Assembly: GCA_036877525.1 (NCBI GenBank)
Contig: JAZGTH010000048.1
Span: 62,001-126,000 of the forward strand
DNA: 64,000 nucleotides
Direction of reading: 5' to 3'
From: Chromobotia macracanthus
Lineage: Eukaryota; Chordata; Actinopteri; Cypriniformes; Botiidae
In this document: piece after piece, positions 22,331-34,570 of the stretch
Numbering within the stretch: position 1 is the stretch's first letter
Layout: every line of letters starts with the position of its first letter
The notes under the pieces: generated by a model
What the model was told of the DNA's origin: nothing
What the model saw: the letters and a program-made list of their open reading frames with translations, nothing else
The model's database searches: none
Translations under genes and position numbers: made by a program

Positions 22331-22698
22331 TGTAACATCACGCCAGCAGAGGGAGCCCTCACCGGAATACTGACTGCTCATGCTCCCTCTGCTGAACTCT
22401 GAACTTACTTCCTGTTTGGCATCTATATAAACCTTGCTGCCACATGGCCATGTTGCGAAGTATTGCCAGCTTAACACCTGACTACTAAGCATTCTCTTTT
22501 ACTGCCTGCTTACCTGTGATTTACCTATTGTTTGGTTCTCGTTTTCTGATTTTTGCCTAGCCCCTTTGTTTGACACCTGAACTGGACTGTCTATGTTTAT
22601 TACGACCCTTTGCCTGTACTTTCGACTTTGATTATGGATAACCCCAATAAACATCCGCAACTGGATCCTGCTTCAGTTTCTGCCTCAGCCCCCTTACA
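22331..22698 (+). repeat. 3' LTR (368 bp)
   Basis: Identical in length to the 5' LTR, with two substitutions. It ends TTACA and is followed by the target duplication CTTTG and uninterrupted satellite. Confidence 0.95.
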
Positions 22699-25600
22699 CT
22701 TTGGTAAAATGATGCAGAATTTTTATAAACTATTGATTCATTAAACAGTTAATTTAACCACCACTAGCTTTGGTTAGATGATGCAGAATGTTTATAAACT
22801 ATTGATTTATTAAACAGTTACATTAACTACTACTAGTTTTGGTAAGATGATGCAGAATCTTTATGAATTATTGATTCATTCAACAGTTAGTTTAACCACC
22901 GCTAGCTTTGGTAAGAAGATGCAGAATCTTTATAAACTATTGATTCATTCAACAGTCAGTTTAGGTTCAATTAAATTTTGGTAAGAAGATGCAGAAACTT
23001 TATAAACTACTGATTCATTAAACAGTTAGTTTAACCACCGCTAGCTTTGGTAAAATGATGCAGATTCTTTATAAACTGCGGATTCAATAAACAGTTAATT
23101 TAAATACCATTAGCTTAGGTAAGATGACGCAGAATCTTTATAAACTGTTGATTTATTAAACAGTTACTTTAACCACCACTAACTTTGGTAAAATGATGCA
23201 GAATCTTTATAAACTATTAATTCATTAAACAGTTATGTTAGCTACTACTAATTTTGGTAAGATGATGCAGAGTGTTTATAAACTATTGATTCATTAAACA
23301 GTTATTTTAAATACTATTAGCTTTGGTAAAATGATGCAGAATCTTTACAAACTATTGATTCATTAAATGGTTAGTTTAACCACCAATAACTTTGCTAAGA
23401 TGATGCAGAAACTTTATAAACTATTGATTCATTAAACAGTTAATTTAACTCCACTAGCTTTGGTCAGGTGATGCAGAATCTTTATAAACTATTGATTCAT
23501 TAAACAGTTAGTTTAACCACCATTAGCTTTGGTAAGGTGATGTAGAATCTTTATAAACTATTGATTCATTAAACAGTTAATTTAACCACCACTAGCTTTG
23601 CTTAGATGATGCAGAATGTTTATAAACTATTGATTTATTAAACAGTTACATTAACTACTACTAGTTTTGGTAAGATGATGCAGAATCTTTATAAATTATT
23701 GATTCATTCAACAGTTAGTTTAACCACCGCTAGCTTTGGTAAGAAGATGCAGAATCTTTATAAACTATTGATTCATTCAACAGTTACTTTAAGCACCACT
23801 AACTTTGGAAAAATGATGCAGAATCTTTATAAACTGCGGATTCATTAAACAGTTAGTTTAACCACCGCTAGCTTTGGTAAAATAATGCAGATTCTTTATA
23901 AACTGCGGATTCAATAAACAGTTAATTTAAATACCATTAGCTTAGGTAAGATGATGGAGAAACTTTATAAACTACTGATACATTAAACAGTTAGTTTAAC
24001 CACCACTAGCTTTGGTAAGATGACGCAGAATCTTTATAAACTGTTGATTCATTAAACAGTTACTTTAACCACCACTAACTTTGGTAAAATGATGCAGAAT
24101 CTTTATAAACTATTGATTAATTAAAGAGTTATTTTAACTACCACTAGCTTTGGTAAGATGATGCATAATCTTTATAAACTATTGATTAATTAAAGAGTTA
24201 GTTTAACCACCACTAGTTTTGGTAAAATGATGCAGAATATTTATAATCTATTGATTCATTAAACAGTCAGTTTAACCACCACTAGCTTTGGTAAGGTGAT
24301 GCAGAATCTTTATAAACTATTGATTCATTAAAAAATTAGTTTAACTATCAATAGCTTTGGTTAGTTGATGCAGAATCTTTATAAACATTGGAACGATTAA
24401 ACAGTTATTTTAACCACCACTAACTTTGGTAAAATGGTGCAGAATCTTTATAAACTATTGATTCATTAAACAGTTTTGTTAACTACCACTAGTTTTAGTA
24501 AGATGATGCAGAGTGTTTATAAACTATTGATTCATTAAACAGTTAGTTTAAATACCATTACCTTTGTTAAAATGATGCAGAATCTTTATAAACTATTTTT
24601 TCATTAAACAGTCAGTTTAGCTTCAATTAAATTTTGGTAAGAAGATGCAGAAACTTTATAAACTACTGATTCATTAAACAGTTAGTTTAACCACCGCTAG
24701 CTTTGGTAAGATGATGCAGAATCTTTATAAACTATTGATTCATTAAACAGTTATTTTAACGACTACTACTTTTTGTAAGATGATGCAGAATCTTAATAAA
24801 CTATTGAATAATTAAACAGTTAGTTTAACCACCACTAGCTTTGCTAAGAAGATGCAGAATCTTTATAAACTATTGATTCATTAAACAGTTATGTTAGCTA
24901 CCACTAATTTTGGTAAGATGATGCAGAGTGTTTATAAACTATTGATTCATTAAACAGTTAGTTTAAATACCATTAGCTTTGGTAAAATGATGCAGAATCT
25001 TTACAAACTATTGATTCATTAAATGGTTAGTTTAACCACCAATAACTTTGCTAAGATGATGCAGAAACTTTATAAACTATTGATTCATTAAACAGTTAAT
25101 TTAACTCCACTAGCTTTGGTCAGGTGATGCAGAATCTTTATAAACTATTGATTCATTAAACAGTTAGTTTAACCACCATTAGCTTTGGTAAGGTGATGTA
25201 GAATCTTTATAAACTATTGATTCATTAAACAGTTAATTTAACCACCACTAGCTTTGCTTAGATGATGCAGAATGTTTATAAACTATTGATTTATTAAACA
25301 GTTACATTAACTACTACTAGTTTTGGTAAGATGATGCAGAATCTTTATAAATTATTGATTCATTCAACAGTTAGTTTAACCACCGCTAGCTTTGGTAAGA
25401 AGATGCAGAATCTTTATAAACTATTGATTCATTCAACAGTTACTTTAAGCACCACTAACTTTGGAAAAATGATGCAGAATCTTTATAAACTATTTATTGA
25501 TTAAACAGTCAGTTTAGGTTCAATTAAATTTTGGTAAGAAGATGCAGAAACTTTATAAACTACTGATTCATTAAACAGTTAGTTTAACCACCGCTAGCTT

Positions 25601-26507
25601 TGGTAAAATAATGCAGATTCTTTATAAACTGCGGATTCAATAAACAGTTACTTTAACCACCACTAACTTTGGTAAAATGATGCAGAATCTTTATAAACTA
25701 TTGATTAATTAAAGAGTTATTTTAACTACCACTAGCTTTGGTAAGATGATGCATAATCTTTATAAACTATTGATTAATTAAAGAGTTAGTTTAACCACCA
25801 CTAGTTTTGGTAAGATGATGCAGAATATTTATAATCTATTGATTCATTAAACAGTCAGTTTAACCACCACTAGCTTTGGTAAGGTGATGCAGAATCTTTA
25901 TAAACTATTGATTCATTAAAAAATTAGTTTAACTATCAATAGCTTTGGTTAGTTGATGCAGAATCTTTATAAACATTGGAACGATTAAACAGTTATTTTA
26001 ACCACCACTAACTTTGGTAAAATGGTGCAGAATCTTTATAAACTATTGATTCATTAAACAGTTTTGTTAACTACCACTAGTTTTAGTAAGATGATGCAGA
26101 GTGTTTATAAACTATTGATTCATTAAACAGTTAGTTTAAATACCACTAATTTTGGTAAGGTGATGCAGAGTCTTTATAAACATTTGATTCAATAAACAGT
26201 TATTTTAACCACCACTAACTTTAGTAAAATGATGCAGAATCTTTATTAAATATTAATTCATTAAACAGTTAGTTTAACTCCACTAGCTTTAGTTACAATA
26301 TGCAGAATCTTCATAAAAAATTGATTTATTAAACAGTTAATTTAACTCTACTAGCTTTAGTTACATTATGCAGAATCTTTATAAACTGTTGAGTCATTAA
26401 ACAGTTACTTTAACCACCACTAACTTTGGTAAAATGATGCAGAATCTATATAAACTATTGATTCATTAACCAGTTAGTTTAATCACCACTAGTTTTGGTA
26501 AGATGAT
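22699..26507. repeat. Satellite array 2b, 69-bp monomer (~55 copies)
   Basis: Continuation of the array after the retrotransposon. A long block around 23321 (ATCTTTACAAACTATTG, TAAATGGTTAG, TTTGGTCAGGTGATGC variants in order) recurs at 24977, exactly 1656 bp (24 monomers) later. Near its right end, 26154-26490 matches 29349-29690 of the next part, including the rare GTTACAATATGCAGAATCTT monomer. Confidence 0.97.
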
Positions 26508-26958
26508 TGTAACATCACGCCAGCAAAGGGAGCCCTTACCGGAATACTGACTGCTCATGCTCCCTCTCCTGAACTCTGAACTTACTTCCTGTTTGGCATC
26601 TATATAAACCTTGCTGCCACATGGCCACGTTGCGAAGTATTGCCAGCTTTACACCTGACTACTAAGCATTCTCTTTTACTGCCTGCTTTCCTGTGTTTTA
26701 CCTTTTGTTTGGTTCTCGTTTTCTGATTTTTGCCTAGCCCCTTTGTTTGACACCTGGATCGGACTGTTTGTTTAGATATTGATTCTCTGCCTGGATTTAC
26801 GACCTCTGATTTACGTCTCTCCCTTTTGTTGTGTTGCATGGTTGGACTGTCTATGTTTATTACGACCCTTTGCCTGTACTTTCGACTTTGATTATGGATA
26901 ACCCCAATAAACATCCGCAACTGGATCCTGCCTCAGCTTCTGCCTCAGCCCCCTTACA
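26508..26958 (+). mobile_element. Solo LTR, copy 1 (451 bp, chromovirus family)
   Basis: TG...CA ended and related to the full element's LTR but with 83 bp more between two GGACTGT repeats (26761 and 26844). Target duplication ATGAT lies at 26503-26507 and 26959-26963. It retains TATATAAA, GCGAAGTATT and the start of gag. No internal region remains. It shares the CTCCCTCTCCTG and GCCTCAGCTTC variants with copy 3. Confidence 0.92.
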
Positions 26959-27514
26959 ATGATGCAGAGTGTTTTTAAACTATTGATTCATTAAACAGTT
27001 AGTTTAAATACCATTAGCTTTGGTAAAATGATGCAGAATCTTTACAAACTATTGATTCATTAAATGGTTAGTTTAACCACCAATAACTTTGCTAAGATGA
27101 TGCAGAAACTTTATAAACTATTTATTCATTAAACAGTTAATTTAACTCCACTAGCTTTGGTCAGGTTATGCAGAATCTTTATAAACTATTGATTCATTAA
27201 ACAGTTAATTTAACCACCACTAGCTTTGGTAAGATGATGCAGAATCTTTATAAACTATTGATTCATTAAACAGTTACTTTAACCACCACTAACTTTGGTA
27301 AAATGATGCAGAGTCTTTATAAACCGTTGATTCATTAAACAGTTACTTTAACCACCACTAACTTTGGTAAAATGGTGCAGAATCTTTATAAACTATTGAT
27401 TCATTAAACAGTTAGTTCAAATACCATTAGCTTTGGTAAAATGATGCAGAATCTTTATAAACTATTGATTCATTAAACAGTTTTGTTAACTACCACTAGT
27501 TTTGGTAAGATGAT
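26959..27514. repeat. Satellite array 2c, 69-bp monomer (8 copies)
   Basis: Eight monomers lie between solo LTR copies 1 and 2. The first ~190 bp is essentially identical to the right flanks of the other two solo LTRs, including the unusual GTTTTTAAAC variant. Confidence 0.95.
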
Positions 27515-27965
27515 TGTAACATCACGCCAGCAGAGGGAGCCCTTACCGGAATACTGACTGCTCATGCTCCCTCTGCTGAACTCTGAACTTACTTCCTGTT
27601 TGGCATCTATATAAACCTTGCTGCCACATGGCCACGTTGCGAAGTATTGCCAGCTTTACACCTGACTACTAAGCATTCTCTTTTACTGCCTGCTTTCCTG
27701 TGTTTTACCTTTTGTTTGGTTCTCGTTTTCTGATTTTTGCCTAGCCCCTTTGTTTGACACCTGGATCGGACTGTTTGTTTAGATATTGATTCTCTGCCTG
27801 GATTTACGACCTCTGATTTACGTCTCTCCCTTTTGTTGTGTTGCATGGTTGGACTGTCTATGTTTATTACGACCCTTTGCCTGTACTTTCGACTTTGATT
27901 ATGGATAACCCCAATAAACATCCGCAACTGGATCCTGCTTCAGCTTCTGCCTCAGCCCCCTTACA
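27515..27965 (+). mobile_element. Solo LTR, copy 2 (451 bp)
   Basis: Same length, same ATGAT duplication and same right flank as copies 1 and 3. It differs from copy 3 by a few substitutions (CTCTGCTG versus CTCTCCTG, GCCTAGCC versus GCTTAGCC, TGCTTCAG versus TGCCTCAG). Its left flank (from ~27230) is identical to that of copy 3. Confidence 0.92.
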
Positions 27966-30115
27966 ATGATGCAGAGTGTTTTTAAACTATTGATTCATTA
28001 AACAGTTAGTTTAAATACCATTAGCTTTGGTAAAATGATGCAGAATCTTTACAAACTATTGATTCATTAAATGGTTAGTTTAACCACCAATAACTTTGCT
28101 AAGATGATGCAGAAACTTTATAAACTATTTATTCATTAAACAGTTAATTTAACTCCACTAGCTTTGGTCAGGTTATGCAGAATCTTTATAAACTATTGAT
28201 TCATTAAACAGTTAGTTTAACCACCATTAGCTTTGGTAAGGTGATGTAGAATCTTTATAAACTATTGATTCATTAAACAGTTAATTTAACCACCACTTGC
28301 TTTGGAAAGGTGATGTAGAATCTTTATAAACTATTGATTCATTAAACAGTTATGTTAGCTACCACTAATTTTGGTAAGATGATACAGAGTGTTTATAAAC
28401 TATGGTAACTTTGGTAAGATGATGCAGAAACTTTATAAACTATTGATTCATTAAACAGTTAATTTAACTCCACTAGCTTTGGTAAGGTGATGCAAAATCT
28501 TTATAAACTATTGATTCATTAGCCAGTTAGTTTAATCACCACTACCTTTGGTTAGATGATGCAGAATCTTTATAAACTATTGATTCACAAAACAGTTATG
28601 TTCACTACCACTAGCTTTGGTAAGATGATGCATAATCTTTATAATCTATTGATTCATTAAACAGTTACATTAACTACTACTAGTTTTGGTAAGATGATGC
28701 AGAATCTTTATAAACTATTAATTCATTCAACAGTTACTTTAAGCACCACTAACTTTGGAAAAATGATGCAGAATCTTTATAAACTATTTATTCATTAAAC
28801 AGTCAGTTTAGGTTCAATTAAATTTTGGTAAGAAGATGCAGAAACTTTATAAACTACTGATTCATTAAACAGTTAGTTTAACCACCCCTAGCTTTGGTAA
28901 GAAGATGCAGAATCTTTATAAACTATTGATTCATTAAACAGTTATGTTAGCTACCACTAATTTTGGTAAGATGATACAGAGTGTTTATAAACTATGGTAA
29001 CTTTGGTAAGATGATGCAGAAACTTTTTAAACTATTGATTCATTAAACAGTTAATTTAACTCCACTAGCTTTGGTAAGGTGATGCAAAATCTTTATAAAC
29101 TATTGATTCATTAAACAGTTAGTTTAACAACCACGAGCTTTGGAAAGGTGATGTAGAATCTTTATAAACTATTGATTCATTAAACAGTTAATTTAACCAC
29201 CACTAGCTTTGGTTAGATGATGCAGAATGTTTATAAACTATTGATTCACTAAACAGTTACATTAACTACTACTAGTTTTGGTAAGATGATACAGAATCTT
29301 TATAAACTATTGATTCATTAAACAGTTATTTTAGCTACCACTAATTTTGGTAAGGTGATGCAGAGTCTTTATAAACATTTGATTCAATAAACAGTTATTT
29401 TAACCACCACTAACTTTAGTAAAATGATGCAGAATCTTTATTAAATATTAATTCATTAAACAGTTAGTTTAACTCCACTAGCTTTAGTTACAATATGCAG
29501 AATCTTCATAAAAAATTGATTTATTAAACAGTTAATTTAACTCTACTAGCTTTAGTTACATTATGCAGAATCTTTATAAACTGTTGAGTCATTAAACAGT
29601 TACTTTAACCACCACTAACTTTGGTAAAATGATGCAGAATCTATATAAACTATTGATTCATTAACCAGTTAGTTTAATCACCACTACCTTTGGTTAGATG
29701 ATGCAGAATCTTTATAAACTGTTGATTCAATAACAGTTCATTTAAATACCATTAGCTTAGGTAAGATGATGGAGAATCTTTATAAACTATTGATACATTA
29801 ACCAGTTAGTTTAACCACCACTAGCTTTGGTAAGATGATGCAGAATCTTTATAAACTATTGATTCATTAAACAGTTACTTTAACCACCACTAACTTTGGT
29901 AAAATGATGCAGAGTCTTTATAAACCGTTGATTCATTAAACAGTTACTTTAACCACCACTAACTTTGGTAAAATGGTGCAGAATCTTTATAAACTATTGA
30001 TTCATTAAACAGTTAGTTCAAATACCATTAGCTTTGGTAAAATGATGCAGAATCTTTATAAACTATTGATTCATTAAACAGTTTTGTTAACTACCACTAG
30101 TTTTGGTAAGATGAT
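27966..30115. repeat. Satellite array 2d, 69-bp monomer (~31 copies)
   Basis: Satellite lies between solo LTR copies 2 and 3. It includes shortened units (CTATGGTAACTTTGG at ~28400 and ~28993) that mark an internal duplication of about 590 bp. Confidence 0.95.
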
Positions 30116-30566
30116 TGTAACATCACGCCAGCAGAGGGAGCCCTTACCGGAATACTGACTGCTCATGCTCCCTCTCCTGAACTCTGAACTTACTTCCTGT
30201 TTGGCATCTATATAAACCTTGCTGCCACATGGCCACGTTGCGAAGTATTGCCAGCTTTACACCTGACTACTAAGCATTCTCTTTTACTGCCTGCTTTCCT
30301 GTGTTTTACCTTTTGTTTGGTTCTCGTTTTCTGATTTTTGCTTAGCCCCTTTGTTTGACACCTGGATCGGACTGTTTGTTTAGATATTGATTCTCTGCCT
30401 GGATTTACGACCTCTGATTTACGTCTCTCCCTTTTGTTGTGTTGCATGGTTGGACTGTCTATGTTTATTACGACCCTTTGCCTGTACTTTCGACTTTGAT
30501 TATGGATAACCCCAATAAACATCCGCAACTGGATCCTGCCTCAGCTTCTGCCTCAGCCCCCTTACA
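30116..30566 (+). mobile_element. Solo LTR, copy 3 (451 bp)
   Basis: Third copy with ATGAT on both sides and the same flanking monomers. About 27230-28250 and 29831-30851 form one duplicated block with a period of 2601 bp that carries the LTR within it. Confidence 0.92.
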
Positions 30567-33500
30567 ATGATGCAGAGTGTTTTTAAACTATTGATTCATT
30601 AAACAGTTAGTTTAAATACCATTAGCTTTGGTAAAATGATGCAGAATCTTTACAAACTATTGATTCATTAAATGGTTAGTTTAACCACCAATAACTTTGC
30701 TAAGATGATGCAGAAACTTTATAAACTATTTATTCATTAAACAGTTAATTTAACTCCACTAGCTTTGGTCAGGTTATGCAGAATCTTTATAAACTATTGA
30801 TTCATTAAACAGTTAGTTTAACCACCATTAGCTTTGGTAAGGTGATGTAGAAACTTTATAAACTACTGATTCATTAAACAGTTAGTTTAACCACCCCTAG
30901 CTTTGGTAAGAAGATGCAGAATCTTTATAAACTATTGATTCATTAAACAGTTATGTTAGCTACCACTAATTTTGGTAAGATGATACAGAGTGTTTATAAA
31001 CTATGGTAACTTTGGTAAGATGATGCAGAAACTTTTTAAACTATTGATTCATTAAACAGTTAATTTAACTCCACTAGCTTTGGTAAGGTGATGCAAAATC
31101 TTTATAAACTATTGATTCATTAAACAGTTAATTTAACTCCACTAGCTTTGGTAAGGTGATGCAAAATCTTTATAAGCTATTGATTCATTAAACAGTTAGT
31201 TTAACCACCACTAGCTTTGGAAAGGTGATGTAGAATCTTTATAAACTTTTGATTCATTAAACAGTTAATTTAACCACCACTAGCTTTGGTTAGATGATGC
31301 AGAATGTTTATAAACTATTGATTCACTAAACAGTTACATTAACTACTACTAGTTTTGGTAAGATGATGCAGAATCTTTATAAACTATTGATTCATTCAAC
31401 ATTTACTTTAAGCACCACTAACTTTTGTAAAATGATGCAGAATCTTTATAATCTATTGATTCAATAAACAGTTATTTTAACCACCACTACCTTTGGTTAG
31501 ATGATGCAGAATCTTTATAAACCATTGATTCACAAAACAGTTATGTTCACTACCACTAGCTTTGGTAAGATGATGCATAATCTTTATAAACTATTGATTC
31601 ATTAAACAGATAGTTTAACCACCACTAGCTTTGGTAAAATAATGCAGAATCTTTATAAACTGTTGATTCAATAACAGTTCATTTAAATACCATTAGCTTA
31701 GGTAAGATGATGGAGAATCTTTATAAACTATTGATACATTAACCAGTTAGTTTAACCACCACTAGCTTTGGTAAGATTATGCAGAATCTTTATAAACTAT
31801 TGATTCATTAAACAGTTACTTTAACCACCACTAACTTTGGTAAAATGATGCAGAATCTTTATAAACTATTTATTCATTAAACATTTAGTTTTAATACCAT
31901 TAGCTTTGGTAAAATGATGCAGAGTCTTTATAAACCGTTGATTCATTAAACAGTTACTTTAACCACCACTAACTTTGGTAAAATGATGCAGAATCTTTAT
32001 AAACTATTTAATCATTAAACAGTCAGTTTAGCTCCATTAACTTTTGGTAAGGTGATGCAGAATCTTTATAAACTATTGATTCATTAACCAGTTAGTTTAA
32101 TCACCACTACCTTTGGTTAGATGATGCAGAATCTTTATAAACTATTGATTCACAAAACAGTTATGTTCACTACCACTAGCTTTGGTAAGATGACGCATAA
32201 TCTTTATAATCTATTGATTCATTAAACAGTTAGTTTAACCACCACTAGCTTTGGTAAAATGATGCAGAATCTTTATAAACTGTTGATTCAATAACAGTTA
32301 ATTTAAATACCATTCGCTTAGGTAAGATAATTGAGAATCTTTATAAACTATTGATACATTTACCAGTTAGTTTAACCACCACTAGTTTTGGTAAGATGAT
32401 GCAGAATATTTATAAACTTTTGATTCATTAAACAGTTAATTTAATCACCACTACCTTTGGTTAGATGATGCAGAATCTTTATAAACCATTGATTCACTAA
32501 ACAGTTATGTTAACTACCACTAGCTTTGGTAAGATGATGCAGAGTGTTTATAAACTGTTGATTCATTAAACAGTTACTTTAACCACCACTAACTTTGGTA
32601 AAATGATGCAGAATCTTTATAAACTATTGATTCATTAAACAGTTAGTTTAGCTCCATTAAATTTTGGTAAGGTGATGCAGAATCTTTATAAACTATTGAT
32701 TAATTAAAGAGTTATTTTAAATACCATTAGCTTAGGTAAGATGATGCATAATATTTATAAGTTACTGATTAATTAAACAGTTAGTTTAACGACCACTAGC
32801 TTTGAAAAGGTGATGTAGAATCTTTATAAACTATTGATTCATTAAACAGTTAATTTAACCACCACTAGCTTTGGTTAGATGATGCAGAATGTTTATAAAC
32901 TATTGATTCACTAAACAGTTACTTTAACCACCACTAACTTTGGTAAAATGATGCAGAATCTTTATAAACCATTGATTCATTAAACAGTTAGTTTAACCAC
33001 CATTAGCTTTGGTAAGATGATGCAGAGTGTTTATAAACTATTGATTCATTAAACAGTTAGTTTAACCACCGCTAGCTTTGGTAAGATGATGCAGAATTAT
33101 TTAAACTATTGATTAACTAAAGAGTTAGTTTAACCACCACTAGTTTTGTTAAGATGATGCAGAATCTTTATAAACTATTTATTCATTAAACAGTTAGTTT
33201 AACAACCATTAGCTTTGGTAAGGTAATGCAGAATCTTTATAAACTATTGATTTATTAACCAGTTAGTTTTACTCCATTAAATTTTAGTAAGATGATGCAG
33301 AAACTTTATAAACTATTGTTTCATTAAACAGTTGGTTTAACCACCACAAGCTTTGGTAAGTTAATGCAGAATCTTTTTAAACTATTGATTTATTAACCAG
33401 TTAGTTTTACTCCATTACATTTTGGTAAGATGATGCAGAATCTTTATAAACTATTGGTTAATTAAACAGTTAGTTTAACTCCATTAGCTTTGGTAAGATG

Positions 33501-33580
33501 AAACAGAATCTTTATAAACTATTGATTCATTAAACAGTTAGTTTAACTCCATTAAATTTTGGTTAGATGATTCAGAATCT
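30567..33580. repeat. Satellite array 2e, 69-bp monomer (~44 copies)
   Basis: The last part of the array. It becomes more divergent toward the right edge (33200-33580, GTTAGTTTTACTCCATTAAA variants), where it meets an unrelated tandem repeat. Confidence 0.95.
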
Positions 33581-34270
33581 CAAAACAAAACCCTGCAAAA
33601 CGCAGCCAGTAAGACAACCCCTGATCACAAAAGAAACAGACACACAACCTTATGACAAACAATGGTGGAATCCAGACTCTCATCAACAAGAACAATACCT
33701 AGATCAAACTAGAGCTAGACATGTTGAATAGCAAAACAAAGCCAGAAAGACAATCACAAATTCCAAATGACACAGAGCATTAGTTTTTAGAATGTTAGAC
33801 ACAGATCACAAGACCAAAAGCTAGAACAAACTAGAGCTAGACATGTTGAATAGCAAAACACAGCCAGTTAGACAACCACTGATCACAAAAGACACAGACA
33901 CACAATCTCATGGCATACAATGGTGGAGTCCAGGCATTATAGGATTTAGAATTCCAATCTTATGGCAAACAATGGTAGAGTCCAGGACACGTTGAAGAGC
34001 AAAACAAAGCCAGTTAGACATCCACTGATCACAAAAGACACAGACACACAATCTCATGGCATACAATAGTGGAATCCAAACTCCATAGGAGTCAGAATTG
34101 CAATCTCATGGCAAACAATGGTAGAGTCCAGGCTCCATGCTCCAACATAAAACCCCACAATACAAAGGATAAGACTCAGAGCATGTGTTCAGATCCTGAC
34201 ACCCAGTAATTAACCCAATGCAGTTACCTAAATGAGCCATCTATAGAGAGTACAGCCAGAAGAGAAAATG
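33581..34270. repeat. Composite tandem repeat (~146 bp unit), left part
   Basis: Units contain GACATGTTGAAGAGCAAAAC, AAAGCCAGTTAGACAACCAC, TGATCACAAAAGACACAGAC and one or more ~51-bp subunits with TGGCAAACAATGGTAGAGTC. The unit starts seen are near 33720, 33840 and 33986. The right end (34163-34260, AAGACTCAGAGCATG and GAGCCATCTATAGAGAGTAC) recurs at 35220-35440. Open frames here are by-products of the repeat. Confidence 0.8.
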
Positions 34271-34284
34271 CCTGATGCTGTCTC

Positions 34285-34570
34285 TTAGGAAAGACAAACG
34301 TCTCAAACAAATCAGGAACGTGATTACCTTCCAGGCATATTCTGCTGAAATCAACAATCATCAAAACAATTACCTGCTGCACAACTTGCTGTTGCCTGGA
34401 ATCAAACCCAGGCCACCCACGGTACGGACCACCAATCTACCACTGGACCACCAATTCTTTTGAAAATAAGATATTCTCATTGCCATCGCATAGCCCTTTT
34501 GAACTTCTCAAACCAGGGATTTGAAAAGTATATGGCAATAGAAGATCAAGGGACATGTTGAATAGCAAAA
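34285..34570 (-). mobile_element. SINE-like repeat with tRNA-like head, copy B
   Basis: Homologous over its length to 8448-8705: the same GACAAACGTCTCAAACAAATCAGGAACGTG-type start, the same body and the same flank AGATCAAGGGACATGTTGAA. On the minus strand 34456-34391 is tRNA-like, with GTCCAGTGGTAGA and GGGTTTGATTCC boxes. Its anticodon arm is rearranged compared with copy A, so it cannot be a working tRNA. Confidence 0.55.

Larger units (their letters stand above)
17713..22698 (+). mobile_element. Complete chromodomain Ty3/gypsy LTR retrotransposon
   Basis: Both 368-bp LTRs start TGTAAC and end TTACA. They differ at two positions only (GGATTGG versus GAACTGG at ~17961 and ~22579). The target duplication CTTTG is present at 17708-17712 and 22699-22703. 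Inside is a single open gag-pol frame (18016-22299) with zinc knuckle, protease, RT, RNase H, integrase and a C-terminal chromodomain, which places it among the chromoviruses. A purine-rich PPT precedes the 3' LTR. The primer site is not tRNA-like but complementary to the element's own mRNA start. The element is 4986 bp long, recently inserted into the satellite, and has no visible lesion. Confidence 0.95.

Noticed and set aside
26600..26920. 106-aa minus-strand frames repeated in all three solo LTRs (also 27607-27927 and 30208-30528)
   Set aside because: They lie antisense within the LTRs, have no recognisable domain, and repeat only because the LTR is repeated.
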